A DNA stretch of 64,000 bases from Anticarsia gemmatalis (taxonomy: Eukaryota > Arthropoda > Insecta > Lepidoptera > Erebidae), in contig NC_134775.1 in assembly GCF_050436995.1 (NCBI RefSeq), positions 9,805,170 through 9,869,169 of the forward strand, in the 5' to 3' direction. The translations under genes were made by a program, and so were the position numbers. Below, one piece after another: positions 1 through 9,040 of the stretch (its first letter is position 1; each line of letters starts with the position of its first letter). The notes under the pieces are model-generated. The model made no database searches and was not told the origin of the DNA. It was given only the letters and a program-made list of their open reading frames with translations.

Positions 1-55
1 TTAAACTTTATGTATTAATTTATTTGAATAAATTGAATTGAATTGAATTGAATCT
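1..55. repeat. AT-rich stretch with (TTGAA)n microsatellite
   Basis: A short run of TTGAA units ends where BEL/Pao gag coding sequence begins. It marks the broken left edge of that element; no LTR is visible here. Confidence 0.7.
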
Positions 56-567
56 CTACTGACAATTACGAAACTGCTTGGGATGTCTTAACCCATAGAT
101 ATCAGAATCGTCAAGCAATATTCGAACAACAAATAGAAGTATTTTTAAACCAACCCACTATCACTAAACGTTCGGCTAGGGAACTCAAAAAATTATATGA
201 CGTTACTACCGAGTGCATTCACGCCATACATAATCAAGGCGTTGATACTAAATCATGGGATCCGTTTTTAGTGCACCTGTTGTGTAAAAAATTGGACCCT
301 ACAACTCGCTCTGAATAAAGAGTCCCGTAACGACCCAAGAGAATTAGCATCGTTCGAAGAGTTCATGGTGTTTCTTGAAAAGAAGTTTGCATCTCTCGAA
401 GATACCTGTTTTCAAGATAATACTCATAAATCATTGTCAAATAATTTCAATAAAAACCAACGCTTTCCGAACAATTCACGTAATTTTTTACCTTACACTA
501 ATAAGACAACCCAATCTGGGCCCCTTCAACACACATAAATAAGAACTATCAAGCCTTAGGTACCTAT
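56..567 (+). pseudogene. gag: BEL/Pao gag, N-terminal remnant
   Basis: The sequence translates in pieces as the alpha-helical gag domain found in BEL/Pao elements. One frame runs to about position 317, where it hits stops. A second frame continues from about 318 with the word ELASFEEFMVFLEKKF and leads into the zinc-knuckle ORF downstream. A frameshift therefore lies near 300-318. The start of gag is missing beyond the left edge. Confidence 0.65.
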
Positions 568-3500
568 GTGTCACCATGTTTATTGTGCAATCAACAACAT
601 CAATTATTTCAATGTAATACACTTATTACTATGTCACCGTCAAATCAATTGAGGGCAATAGCCGATCTGCAAGTCTGCGAAAATTGTCTCTATAGGCATT
701 ATGACAAAGACTGCATTTCGACGAAACGATGCAAAGAGTGTAATGGTAGGCATAATACAATTCTACATAAAGCTTTTGTGCCTACAACCTCGAATGCTAT
801 AATATATACGTCATTTAAATCAAATAAACATCAACAGAAGAGCTCTCATGAAACAAAACCTATTCCCTCTACGTCAAACTATCAAACTAAAAATACTTAT
901 CATGTAGCATCGGGTGATCAAGAATCTCTTTTAGCAACTGCTCTAATAAACATACAAGCCGCCGACGAGACGTTTATAACATTTAGGGCATTGTGCGACC
1001 CTGCATCCCAAGTATCACTTGTATCAGAGAGAGTCGTTCAATGTTTAGGATTAAAACGTGAACGTCCAATTCTATCAATATCAGGCATTGACCTTTGCAC
1101 AAAACAGAGCAAAGGAATGGTAAATATAATTTGTCAATCACTGTTTGATCCAAGTTATCAGTTTGAAGCAGTAGCATATATCATGAGAAAGGTTGTTAGA
1201 GACTTACCTAACACGTCATTCGAACTAGGATCATGGAAACATCTTGAGCATTTACAACTGGCCGATCCTGATTTTAATATATCAAGACGAATCGACATAC
1301 TGTTCGGGATAGATGTTTATTCGAAAATTATCAAAAATGGTCTAATCAAGGGACCGGAAGGTGCACCCATAGCGCAGAATACGAGCCTAGGGTGGATTGT
1401 ATCAGGTAACGTTCAAACGTTACATTGTCATGTTATTGTACGTGATGCTGTGGACTTAACAAAGTTCTGGGAAGTCGAAGATATCAACAGTCAAGCATCA
1501 ACCGTATCAGATGAAGATAGTTATTGCGAGAGCTTTTATCAAGAAACAACGAGGCGCTTACAAAATGGAAAATATGAAGTGGCTTATCCAATGAAACCTG
1601 GGTATCAAAATCAGTTGGGTGTATCAAGGGACAAGGCTGTTGCACAGTTTAAACATTTAGAGCGGAAGTTTGAGAAAAATGAGATATTTTCAAATAGCTA
1701 CAAACAATTCATGCAAGAATATTTGGAACTGGGCCACATGCGTCTTGTAAAAGGAAGCTTGAATCAAGCATATTATCTGCCGCACCACGGTGTTTTAAAA
1801 TTAGATTCGGAGACAACAAAATTACGCGTAGTTTTCAATGGTTCATCAAAAACGTCGTCAGGGAGCAGTCTCAATGACCTCATGTACAGCGGTCCTAACC
1901 TTCAGAAGGATTTGCAGGTTCTCATTCTGGTATGGAGATTACATAGATACGTCATAACAGCCGACATTGAGAAGATGTTTCGACAGACATTCGTAAGAAG
2001 GACTGATCAACCTTTACAAACGATTGTCTGGAGGGACTCTCCGAATAAAACCCTACAGGAATATCAGCTGACGACTGTTACTTACGGTTTAAAATCATCA
2101 AATTTCCTTGCTATCCGAACATTGAAACAACTAGCGCGGGATGAAGCTGCAAAATATCCCAAGGCAGCACAGGCAATTGAATCTAGTTTCTACACTGACG
2201 ATTTACTAACGGGAGAAACCTCCCCCGAAGCTATACAACAATTAATCAGTGAACTTATCAGTATTTTTAAAACTGCGGACATAAATTTAAGAAAATGGTC
2301 ATGTAACGTACCAGATATATTAAAGGAGTTATCACCTAATCAATTATCAAACGGAAATTTCGAGTTCATATGTCAAGAATCAAGAAAAACTCTTGGCCTC
2401 AAATGGAGTCCAAATACTGATTCATTTTCGTTTAAAAACCATTTCGATCAAAAACCCAAAAGTGAATTCTTAACGAAACGACAATTACTATCTAATATAT
2501 CAAAAATATTCGATCCATTGGGCTGGTTATCGCCGTTATCAATCAGAGCAAAACTTATTTTTCAAAGCACTTGGACATCAGCGTTGAATTGGGATGATAA
2601 AATATCATTAGATACTCAATCGAAATGGAAAAAATTATTAAACGATTTTAAAGACCTAGAAAATATCAAAATAGCCCGATATTTAGGTCAAACAAATCAA
2701 TTAAATGTTTTACACGCATTCTGCGACGCTTCCGAAACATCATATGCCTGCGTTATTTACCTAGTAACAAAAGATCATAAAGGCGAGTGCACATCTACGC
2801 TAGTTGCGGGGAAAACAAAATTATCACCTATAACAAAAAAAATATCATTACCTCGCTTAGAATTACTGGGAGCCTTACTTCTATCACAGCTCTTGAAAAA
2901 GGTTCTTGAAGCATTTTCGAAATTGAATTTTGATATTTATGCGTGGACTGACTCTATGATAGTACTCGGCTGGCTCTATGGTGACTGTGAGCGATGGCAA
3001 TCGTTTGTCGCTAATAGAGTAAAACAGATATCAAGCATAAACCCGGCTGCGAGATGGCACCATGTAAAATCAGGAGAAAATCCAGCAGATTGCGCTACCC
3101 GTGGACTATCAAACCAAAAATTATCAGAATATACACTTTGGTGGCAAGGTCTTCAGTGGCTTTTACCATTTGACCCCAAAAAGTACGAAAATCAAACTTA
3201 TCAAAGTCCAGATATTGAAGCGAAGAAATCCGCATGTGTGCACTCTACTTTAAAGAACAATACAATAACAATCGTAAGCGAATTATTACATTATTATAAT
3301 TCATTGGCTCGTGTTACTAAGGTGATTGGCTGGGTGTTCCGTTTCATAACATGTACACGTAACAAACGGAATGTAAATAAACTAAATTATTTATCAAAGA
3401 ACGAAATGGATCGATCTCTTAGTTTTATAATTAAAAAAACTCAGGCGGTGGAATTTTCGGAAGATCTGAACAGCATTCAGAAAAATGGTCAAGTTAGCAC

Positions 3501-4377
3501 TAAAAGTAAAATTATCAGCTTGAATCCTTTCATCGATGATCAAGGTATTCTAAGAGTACGTGCAAGATTGTCCAACTCCAATTTAAATGATAGTGCTAAG
3601 TATCCAATCATTTTATCACCGCATAGTCGACTCACACAGCTCATCGTACAACAAGCACACATTACCACGCTGCACGGCGGCCCCCGACTTACACTATCAT
3701 ACATCAGAAACCGATTCTGGATTATTAGCGGGATCCGTATGGTGAAATGTCAATTGAGACAATGTGTTAAATGTCGACGATTTAACAATCAAACCCGTTA
3801 CCATATTATGGGGGATCTGCCGGAGCCCAGAGTCACACCATCACGTCCGTTCACCCACACAGGGGTAGACTTTTCAGGTTTTATAGAACTAAAAGTCAAT
3901 AAAGGACGAGGAATAAAGACATGCAAAGGCTATATCGCAGTTTTTGTATGCCTAGCAACAAAGGCGTCTCACTTGGAGCTTGTGTCCGATTTAAGCACTC
4001 AATCATTTTTAGCGGCGTTTAGGCGATTCTGTGCTCGACGCGGCACCCCAACTCGCATGTATAGTGACAATGGGACCAATTTCATCGGCGCCGATCGTCT
4101 TTTAAAGAAGGAATATCAGGAAATCATTCAGAATATCAACACAGAATTTTTCAATAGAATAAGCGATCTTCAAATAGACTGGAGCTTCAATGCACCTCTG
4201 TGGCCATCGGCTGGAGGACTATGGGAAACTGCAGTCAAGAGCATGAAGTATCATCTGAAACGCGTTCTCGGCTCGCAAAAGTTAACGTACGAAGAGTTAA
4301 CCAACCTTGCTTTATCAAATAGAGGCGTGCCTAAACTCGCGACCGCTTTGCCAACTAACCGAGAGTCTCGACGATGA
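568..4377 (+). CDS. pol: BEL/Pao gag C-terminus, protease, RT, RNase H and integrase
   Basis: The 1269-residue frame opens with BEL-type Cys/His knuckles (CLLC..H...C, then CENC...H....C). An aspartic-protease-like site follows (CDPASQVSLVS, near residue 142; DPAS in place of DSGS is tolerated in this group). The RT carries ADIEKMF and the catalytic FYTDD (near residue 540). RNase H shows FCDAS and WTDS. The integrase has an H..H/C..C finger ending CVKCRRF, then HTGVDFSG, YSDNGTNF and GGLWE, giving D, D and E. The reading frame ends early at 4377 because of a one-base shift near 4300; the true integrase tail continues in the next frame. The first ATG at 568 is not a real start, since coding continues upstream. 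Confidence 0.88.
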   Translation: MSPCLLCNQQHQLFQCNTLITMSPSNQLRAIADLQVCENCLYRHYDKDCISTKRCKECNGRHNTILHKAFVPTTSNAIIYTSFKSNKHQQKSSHETKPIPSTSNYQTKNTYHVASGDQESLLATALINIQAADETFITFRALCDPASQVSLVSERVVQCLGLKRERPILSISGIDLCTKQSKGMVNIICQSLFDPSYQFEAVAYIMRKVVRDLPNTSFELGSWKHLEHLQLADPDFNISRRIDILFGIDVYSKIIKNGLIKGPEGAPIAQNTSLGWIVSGNVQTLHCHVIVRDAVDLTKFWEVEDINSQASTVSDEDSYCESFYQETTRRLQNGKYEVAYPMKPGYQNQLGVSRDKAVAQFKHLERKFEKNEIFSNSYKQFMQEYLELGHMRLVKGSLNQAYYLPHHGVLKLDSETTKLRVVFNGSSKTSSGSSLNDLMYSGPNLQKDLQVLILVWRLHRYVITADIEKMFRQTFVRRTDQPLQTIVWRDSPNKTLQEYQLTTVTYGLKSSNFLAIRTLKQLARDEAAKYPKAAQAIESSFYTDDLLTGETSPEAIQQLISELISIFKTADINLRKWSCNVPDILKELSPNQLSNGNFEFICQESRKTLGLKWSPNTDSFSFKNHFDQKPKSEFLTKRQLLSNISKIFDPLGWLSPLSIRAKLIFQSTWTSALNWDDKISLDTQSKWKKLLNDFKDLENIKIARYLGQTNQLNVLHAFCDASETSYACVIYLVTKDHKGECTSTLVAGKTKLSPITKKISLPRLELLGALLLSQLLKKVLEAFSKLNFDIYAWTDSMIVLGWLYGDCERWQSFVANRVKQISSINPAARWHHVKSGENPADCATRGLSNQKLSEYTLWWQGLQWLLPFDPKKYENQTYQSPDIEAKKSACVHSTLKNNTITIVSELLHYYNSLARVTKVIGWVFRFITCTRNKRNVNKLNYLSKNEMDRSLSFIIKKTQAVEFSEDLNSIQKNGQVSTKSKIISLNPFIDDQGILRVRARLSNSNLNDSAKYPIILSPHSRLTQLIVQQAHITTLHGGPRLTLSYIRNRFWIISGIRMVKCQLRQCVKCRRFNNQTRYHIMGDLPEPRVTPSRPFTHTGVDFSGFIELKVNKGRGIKTCKGYIAVFVCLATKASHLELVSDLSTQSFLAAFRRFCARRGTPTRMYSDNGTNFIGADRLLKKEYQEIIQNINTEFFNRISDLQIDWSFNAPLWPSAGGLWETAVKSMKYHLKRVLGSQKLTYEELTNLALSNRGVPKLATALPTNRESRR

Positions 4378-6442
4378 CTTCCTTACGCCAGGACATTTCC
4401 TCATTGGAGGACCCTTACTATCAAAACCTCAGACAGAACCTACATCAATAACTTTATCAAAGCGTTGGGAATTAGTACAAAGCATGAACAAACATATTTG
4501 GAAACGTTGGTCCATGGAATACCTACAACAGCTTCAAATAAGGTCAAAGTGGAGAACTCAAGGTGAAAACCTACAAATTGACGACGTGGTACTTATAAAA
4601 GAAGACAATTTGCCTCCTGGAAAATGGGCACTTGCTCGTGTCCACGAACTTCACCCTGGAAAGGATGGATTCGTACGAGTGGTAACGTTGAAAACAAGTA
4701 GCAGCCTATTGAAAAGACCAGTTTGCAAGTTAGTTCCACTTCCTGTTAGAGAAGAACAAGTCCCAGGACAAAATGACAACAACAAACCCTCCCCATCACT
4801 GTCATCTACGTCAAACCCACCTGAGCAAGATCATAATAATACATCTACATTGCGTACACGTCGTCGACCAAAACGGTTACTAAGCAACTTCTTCATAACA
4901 GCATTATTACTATTTACATTATGTTTTTCACCATCGCATCAATCAACTCTACACCAAAATACAGACTTCAATATATCATCACTATTCCCTAATCGAGGCT
5001 TATTTTTTGATAAAATATCAGGATTAAACTGTATCAAGGATGACTGGAAAATCATCGCATATTATAATATGTCTATGTCTACGTATTGGACAGGAGTGAG
5101 TCATTTAAAATTATATATCCAGAACATACGTGATACAAGTACAGACTCTATTCGATCTTATAGCAATTTGTTTACACAGCTAGAGAATGAAATCAAAGAG
5201 TTAGATCACTTTAACCGAATTCTTACCAACGAACCGCAAAGAAATAGACGGAAGAGAGGTCTGGTAAACGGAGTCGGTTACATAGCTAACACCTTATTTG
5301 GCGTCCTGGATGAGAGGTTTGCTAACCAGTATAAGGCCGACATAGAAAGAATCACAAACCATCAAAATCACCTTCAAAGTCTACTCAAAAATCAGGCGTC
5401 GGTAATGGAGACTGAATACAACATTTTAAAACGCCATGAAGATATTATGAGAAAACAGTTCATCTACATTAACGAAACCATCAGGAATACGTCATTAGTC
5501 CTACAGAAAGTTGTATGGAGTACCGACAATGGATTATCACTTCTATCTTCAGTTATGTCTGCTAACATCATTATATCAAGCCTACGGCAAATGCAACGAA
5601 ATCTTATTGACACGGTTACGGATATCTCACACGGACACATCGACCCCCATTTGATTCTACCAGAAGAACTTCAAGATCAATGTAATATAATATCAAGTCA
5701 AATACAAGGGGATCTGATGTTGCCCGTCGATAGCCATAATATCAGAGATTTATATAAACTTCTCAAGGTATCAGCTCGAATTGTTACAAACTATCTTATC
5801 ATAGAATTAAAAATTCCGCTTATAAGTACAGATCTATTCGAATTAGATAAAATCATCCCAGTACCGCAGAAACGTGGTTCCGAGAGCCTAACAATAATTC
5901 TAGCTGTCTCTTACTTGGCATACAACTTGAACAAGGACCACGCTTTCCTGCTCTCTGAAAACGATTTACAAATGTGTCAAAGAATATCAGAAAGTAGCAA
6001 CATATTATGTTCATTACATATGCCATTGTATCAATTAAAAATAAAACAATCGTTATGCGATATCAAATTGATTAGTGTCAGCAGCGGTACCTCGACGTGC
6101 AACACTGTAAAGTCATTATGTAATGATATGTGGGTCAAATTGCACGGGAGTAATGACTGGCTGTTCGCGTGCTGTGAGGAATGCCACGTCCGTATTTATT
6201 GTCAGTCTCGCGTGACCATCAAGGATTTGAATGGCATTGGTATTATAAATATAGGTCAAGGGTGTACCTTACGATCAGATTCATTTACTATATATGCGCA
6301 CAACAACTACCTCAGTACGATCAACATTGTGTCTAAAGTTGAAGTCCCAAAGGTATCTATACTCAATACGCTTATCAACACGTCGGTTCCTGAAAAGCCA
6401 TCCGAATTTAACGGTCATGATGAGGATAATGTTTGGAACTAA
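4307..6442 (+). CDS. env: BEL/Pao integrase tail fused in frame to an F-type envelope protein
   Basis: Residues 1-150 are the integrase tail, including SRPL, LTPGHFLIGGPL, a tryptophan-rich stretch and a basic patch. Around residue 194 a hydrophobic run (FFITALLLFTLCF) looks like a signal peptide. Near residue 313 the basic motif NRRKRG is a furin-type cleavage site, followed by a Gly-rich hydrophobic fusion-peptide-like stretch and then a helical heptad region. This matches the plan of baculovirus-F-like envelope proteins seen in insect retroelements. The frame begins at a TTG codon, not a true start; it is the shifted continuation of pol. It stops at TAA 6440-6442, before the membrane anchor. 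Confidence 0.8.
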   Translation: MLYQIEACLNSRPLCQLTESLDDDFLTPGHFLIGGPLLSKPQTEPTSITLSKRWELVQSMNKHIWKRWSMEYLQQLQIRSKWRTQGENLQIDDVVLIKEDNLPPGKWALARVHELHPGKDGFVRVVTLKTSSSLLKRPVCKLVPLPVREEQVPGQNDNNKPSPSLSSTSNPPEQDHNNTSTLRTRRRPKRLLSNFFITALLLFTLCFSPSHQSTLHQNTDFNISSLFPNRGLFFDKISGLNCIKDDWKIIAYYNMSMSTYWTGVSHLKLYIQNIRDTSTDSIRSYSNLFTQLENEIKELDHFNRILTNEPQRNRRKRGLVNGVGYIANTLFGVLDERFANQYKADIERITNHQNHLQSLLKNQASVMETEYNILKRHEDIMRKQFIYINETIRNTSLVLQKVVWSTDNGLSLLSSVMSANIIISSLRQMQRNLIDTVTDISHGHIDPHLILPEELQDQCNIISSQIQGDLMLPVDSHNIRDLYKLLKVSARIVTNYLIIELKIPLISTDLFELDKIIPVPQKRGSESLTIILAVSYLAYNLNKDHAFLLSENDLQMCQRISESSNILCSLHMPLYQLKIKQSLCDIKLISVSSGTSTCNTVKSLCNDMWVKLHGSNDWLFACCEECHVRIYCQSRVTIKDLNGIGIINIGQGCTLRSDSFTIYAHNNYLSTINIVSKVEVPKVSILNTLINTSVPEKPSEFNGHDEDNVWN

Positions 6443-6793
6443 TTAAGGGATCAGATTGATAATATCAAAAGGCAGGCGTCAAACGATCTGAGTGTACACG
6501 ATATCCATCACTACAGTGTACTTTATGGTATCATAGCAATCTTCTTTATCGTCGGAGCTTGCGTCGGAATCTCCAAGGGTCGCAGCAGATGGTGCAGGAG
6601 GCTTGAGCGTAGCTCGGCCTCATCAGGACAACCGACTTCACAGGAACAGGTGCAGCATACGGTTGAAATGGTGAATGTGTCTAGTGTGTCTGAGCCAATT
6701 TATAGTGAAGTGAAAACCACTAGTCGCCCAGTGAAAGTGTCAGTAAAAAGTGTGGGCACCTCCCCCTTATCAAATTCTCACGTTATTCTGTGA
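6443..6793 (+). pseudogene. env: Env transmembrane anchor and cytoplasmic tail beyond a stop codon
   Basis: The frame of env continues open for 116 codons after the TAA at 6440-6442. It contains a hydrophobic segment (VLYGIIAIFFIVGACVGI, about 6515-6570), then a basic stretch and a polar tail that ends at TGA 6791-6793. The domain order (ectodomain, TM, tail) says the TAA is a premature stop that separates the ectodomain from its anchor in this copy. Confidence 0.75.
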
Positions 6794-6830
6794 CGCTTTA
6801 GTTATTATATTTATCATCTAAATATGTTAT

Positions 6831-8015
6831 TCAGAAGCCATCCTTGTCGGCCTGTTCTTTCGGTTGCTCCCTGTTGTCCTTCTGGGTGGATAGGCAGCTC
6901 TTCTGTTTAACCCCTTTTATAATTTGTCGCTTTGTCTGCGCTGCAGGTGTTTTCTTAGCGACTATATCGGCGTAGGCACGTGCAGGGGTCGTTGTACCTA
7001 CGCGTGATGTCACAGTGGCCGGTGTAGAGGCGCATGCGACGACGGCGGCGAGCAAAGCTTCGTCAGCGATATCGGCAGCTGGTGACGCACTTGAGTTCGC
7101 CGATGCAAAACTGCCTATGGAGGCAGTCTGCGGTCCGCGGCGAGTGTTCACCTTTAAGGCCTCTGGTGACCTAATTACTGAACCAACGTTGTGCAATGAT
7201 GTAATTTCTGCACGCAGCTCAGCAATGATAGTGTCTGAGGCCTCTAGTCTGGACTGCATCTTAGTCATCTCAGCTTTTAACGACGTGATGTCCTTCAGCA
7301 GTCTTCGGAGGAGCTCGTGGCTTAGTTAACAACAGCCGCGCGGATCAATCTCTGAGGTTAAGCCATGCTTGCCGAGGTTGATTTGTGGATGGGTGACCAT
7401 CTTATACATATCGAATTCCTCCGTGTTTCGGAAAGCACGTTAAATTGTGGGTCCCGGCTGTCATTTTCGAAGATCTTTGACAGTCGTTAACAGTAGTCAG
7501 AAGCTTGAAAGTCTGACAACCAGTCTTACCGAAGGATATCGTGTTATCCCAGGTAACTGGGTTGCGGAGGTCAGATAGGCAGTCGCTCCATGTTAAACAC
7601 TGGTATTCAGCTGCATCCGGTGAGACTGGAAGCCGACTCCAACATAGCTTGGAAGAATGGCTAAGCTGATATATATGTCCTTCAGCAGTCTAGTTACATC
7701 GACGTGATCGAACGTGACGGGAGGCAGTTTACCTAGCTCTTTCGCCACGAAGTCAGGCACGTCGTCTGGGTCGGTCTTCTTCAACATATCAATTATATCT
7801 TGAAGACTCTTCTCGGAGCCCTCTCTGCGACGAGACGGCATCTGGTCCAGTTTTCCAAGAGACTGGAACAGTAGCAGCTTTGCGCTGCTGACATCTTCCT
7901 CCTTGAAGTTGGATCGGCATATTTGCAATAATAATATGCTCACCTCATCCATGTTATCAATTGCATGGACAAGGAACGCCAATAATTTGTTCAATATGAG
8001 TTTTTTCGAACTCAT
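6831..8015 (-). pseudogene. LINE-like ORF1 (non-LTR), split by a SINE insertion
   Basis: Two minus-strand frames, 8015-7692 and 7304-6831, are halves of one protein. The first half is helical and ends DHVDVTRLLKDI. The second starts in a coiled coil (MTKMQSRLEASD), then has an Ala/Thr/Pro-rich linker, the word ARAYADIVAKK and a basic tail ending KDGF. This layout is common in lepidopteran repeat proteins that I take to be ORF1 of non-LTR elements; the exact clade is uncertain. The halves are separated by SINE copy 1 and share its 17-bp target duplication. The 3' side is cut at about 6831 by the BEL element. Confidence 0.65.
7305..7674 (+). mobile_element. SINE copy 1, 5S rRNA-like head
   Basis: The 370-bp unit is flanked by perfect 17-bp direct repeats (7288-7304 and 7675-7691, ATGTCCTTCAGCAGTCT). 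Its head contains GAGGTTAAGC and GTGGATGGGTGACC at the spacing of the internal control region of 5S rRNA genes, the type 1 RNA polymerase III promoter. That suggests a 5S-derived (SINE3-type) element. Two more copies lie at 22206-22547 (inverted) and 22966-23427. It interrupts a LINE-like ORF1 on the other strand. Confidence 0.75.
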
Positions 8016-8019
8016 AATG

Positions 8020-8406
8020 TTACCGTGCAGCGGCTATGGCCGCGCCAAACGCGAATAAAGTAATTCGTGCCGTGTACAGTGGATACACGTCCGTAGTCGA
8101 GCGCGCATCAAACTGAACTCCATATGTTATATGTATCCATGGTCTCATTCGATCAGATGCTACTGTAGTTTTTCGCTTATTCTTGGTTCCCTCAAAACCA
8201 GGAATGGGTGCCACTTTATAGCGGTCATTTTCCATCACTTTAACCACTTTATACGGGCTTTCGTATGATGGCAAAAGCTTAGTGCTTTTGCCATCATTCT
8301 GAAATGCCGTTTTTACTATTTTAACCAACTCCCCTTTTTTGTAATTATGAGCTGGTCTACGTCCCTTGTCATAATATTGTTTTTCGTTTTTCCTGTTCCT
8401 GGTCAC
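8020..8406 (-). pseudogene. Ty3/gypsy integrase C-terminal segment joined to foreign tail
   Basis: The first 93 or so residues are the integrase C-terminal region (a basic patch, YKKGELVKI, SPYKVVKVMENDRYKV, and RMRPW). After WIHI, near 8126, the frame runs into sequence that looks like leader of the neighbouring LINE-like ORF1 and ends in a low-complexity Ala stretch. The junction marks the truncated 3' end of the gypsy element. Confidence 0.65.
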
Positions 8407-8431
8407 AAGTTTCGCGAGTGAAATTTGCTAG

Positions 8432-9040
8432 TTAATTTAGAGCTGGATTACTCTCACTATTTATTACGGTACCAAACATAACTTCTGCGGGTGTTCGGCC
8501 TATCGTCTTTTGTAGAGTGTTATTAAGTCCCCACTGAATTTTACCAAGTTGGGTGTCCCAATTCTTTTCATCAGCCCTAAGGTTTTGTGCGGTGAGAGAA
8601 TCTAAAATGGAGCGATTATATCGTTCAACCTGCCCATTAGACATTGGACTGGCTACTGCGTTTAGTATGTGCTTGATGCCCCTATCCGTACAAAAACTCC
8701 TAAAAGCATGGGATGTGAAACAGCTACCACGATCACTTATAATCCGGTCCGGATTTCTAAAGGTATCAAAAATATCTTCGAGCACTTTGATCACATTCTG
8801 AGTTTTTGTATTCCTGACCGGCTTGATAAATATGAATTTAGTGAACGAATCAACAGTAACCAATATATGAGTGTTTCCTCTTTTTGACTTTATAAAAGGT
8901 CTGAGGTGGTCGGTGTGCAAAGTATGAAATGGTATTTCAATTTTGGCAATAGGGTGCAAGAGGCCTTCATTATTGGCAGTGACTTTGGCATATGCGCAGT
9001 CAATGCAAGACTTCACATACTTCCTAATAAAACGGGACAT
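8432..9040 (-). CDS. Ty3/gypsy integrase core (frameshifted segment)
   Basis: The frame holds the Cys pair of the zinc finger (CIDCAYAK), the first catalytic Asp in HTDHL, the second in ISDRGSCF and the Glu in NGQVERYNR, so the D,D,E triad is present. It overlaps the preceding RT frame by 28 bases in another frame and ends in a stop near SNPALN; the integrase tail continues in a third segment at 8020-8406. The first methionine is internal, not a start. Confidence 0.85.
   Translation of the reverse strand: MSRFIRKYVKSCIDCAYAKVTANNEGLLHPIAKIEIPFHTLHTDHLRPFIKSKRGNTHILVTVDSFTKFIFIKPVRNTKTQNVIKVLEDIFDTFRNPDRIISDRGSCFTSHAFRSFCTDRGIKHILNAVASPMSNGQVERYNRSILDSLTAQNLRADEKNWDTQLGKIQWGLNNTLQKTIGRTPAEVMFGTVINSESNPALN

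Larger units (their letters stand above)
56..6830 (+). mobile_element. BEL/Pao LTR retrotransposon with env domain, both ends truncated
   Basis: The order gag, protease, RT, RNase H, integrase, env on one strand, with the BEL-type integrase motif GGLWE and paired Cys/His knuckles before the protease, identifies a BEL/Pao element. Env follows the integrase tail in the same frame, as in env-carrying members such as Drosophila roo. Neither LTR is recognisable: the left edge runs into a TTGAA microsatellite and the right edge stops near 6830, where a minus-strand LINE-like ORF begins. At least two frameshifts (about 300 and about 4300) and one stop (6440) break the coding sequence, so this is a dead copy. 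Confidence 0.85.

Noticed and set aside
1020..1060. Inactivated protease in the BEL element (DPAS instead of DSGS)
   Set aside because: As far as I recall, this position varies in BEL/Pao elements, so I did not count it as a lesion.
4307..4377. Programmed frameshift between BEL pol and env
   Set aside because: The break falls inside the integrase domain, where related elements keep one frame. A single-base mutation is simpler.
7325..7420. A 5S rRNA gene or pseudogene
   Set aside because: Only part of the sequence resembles 5S, and the unit recurs three times with target duplications and a foreign body, which is a SINE.
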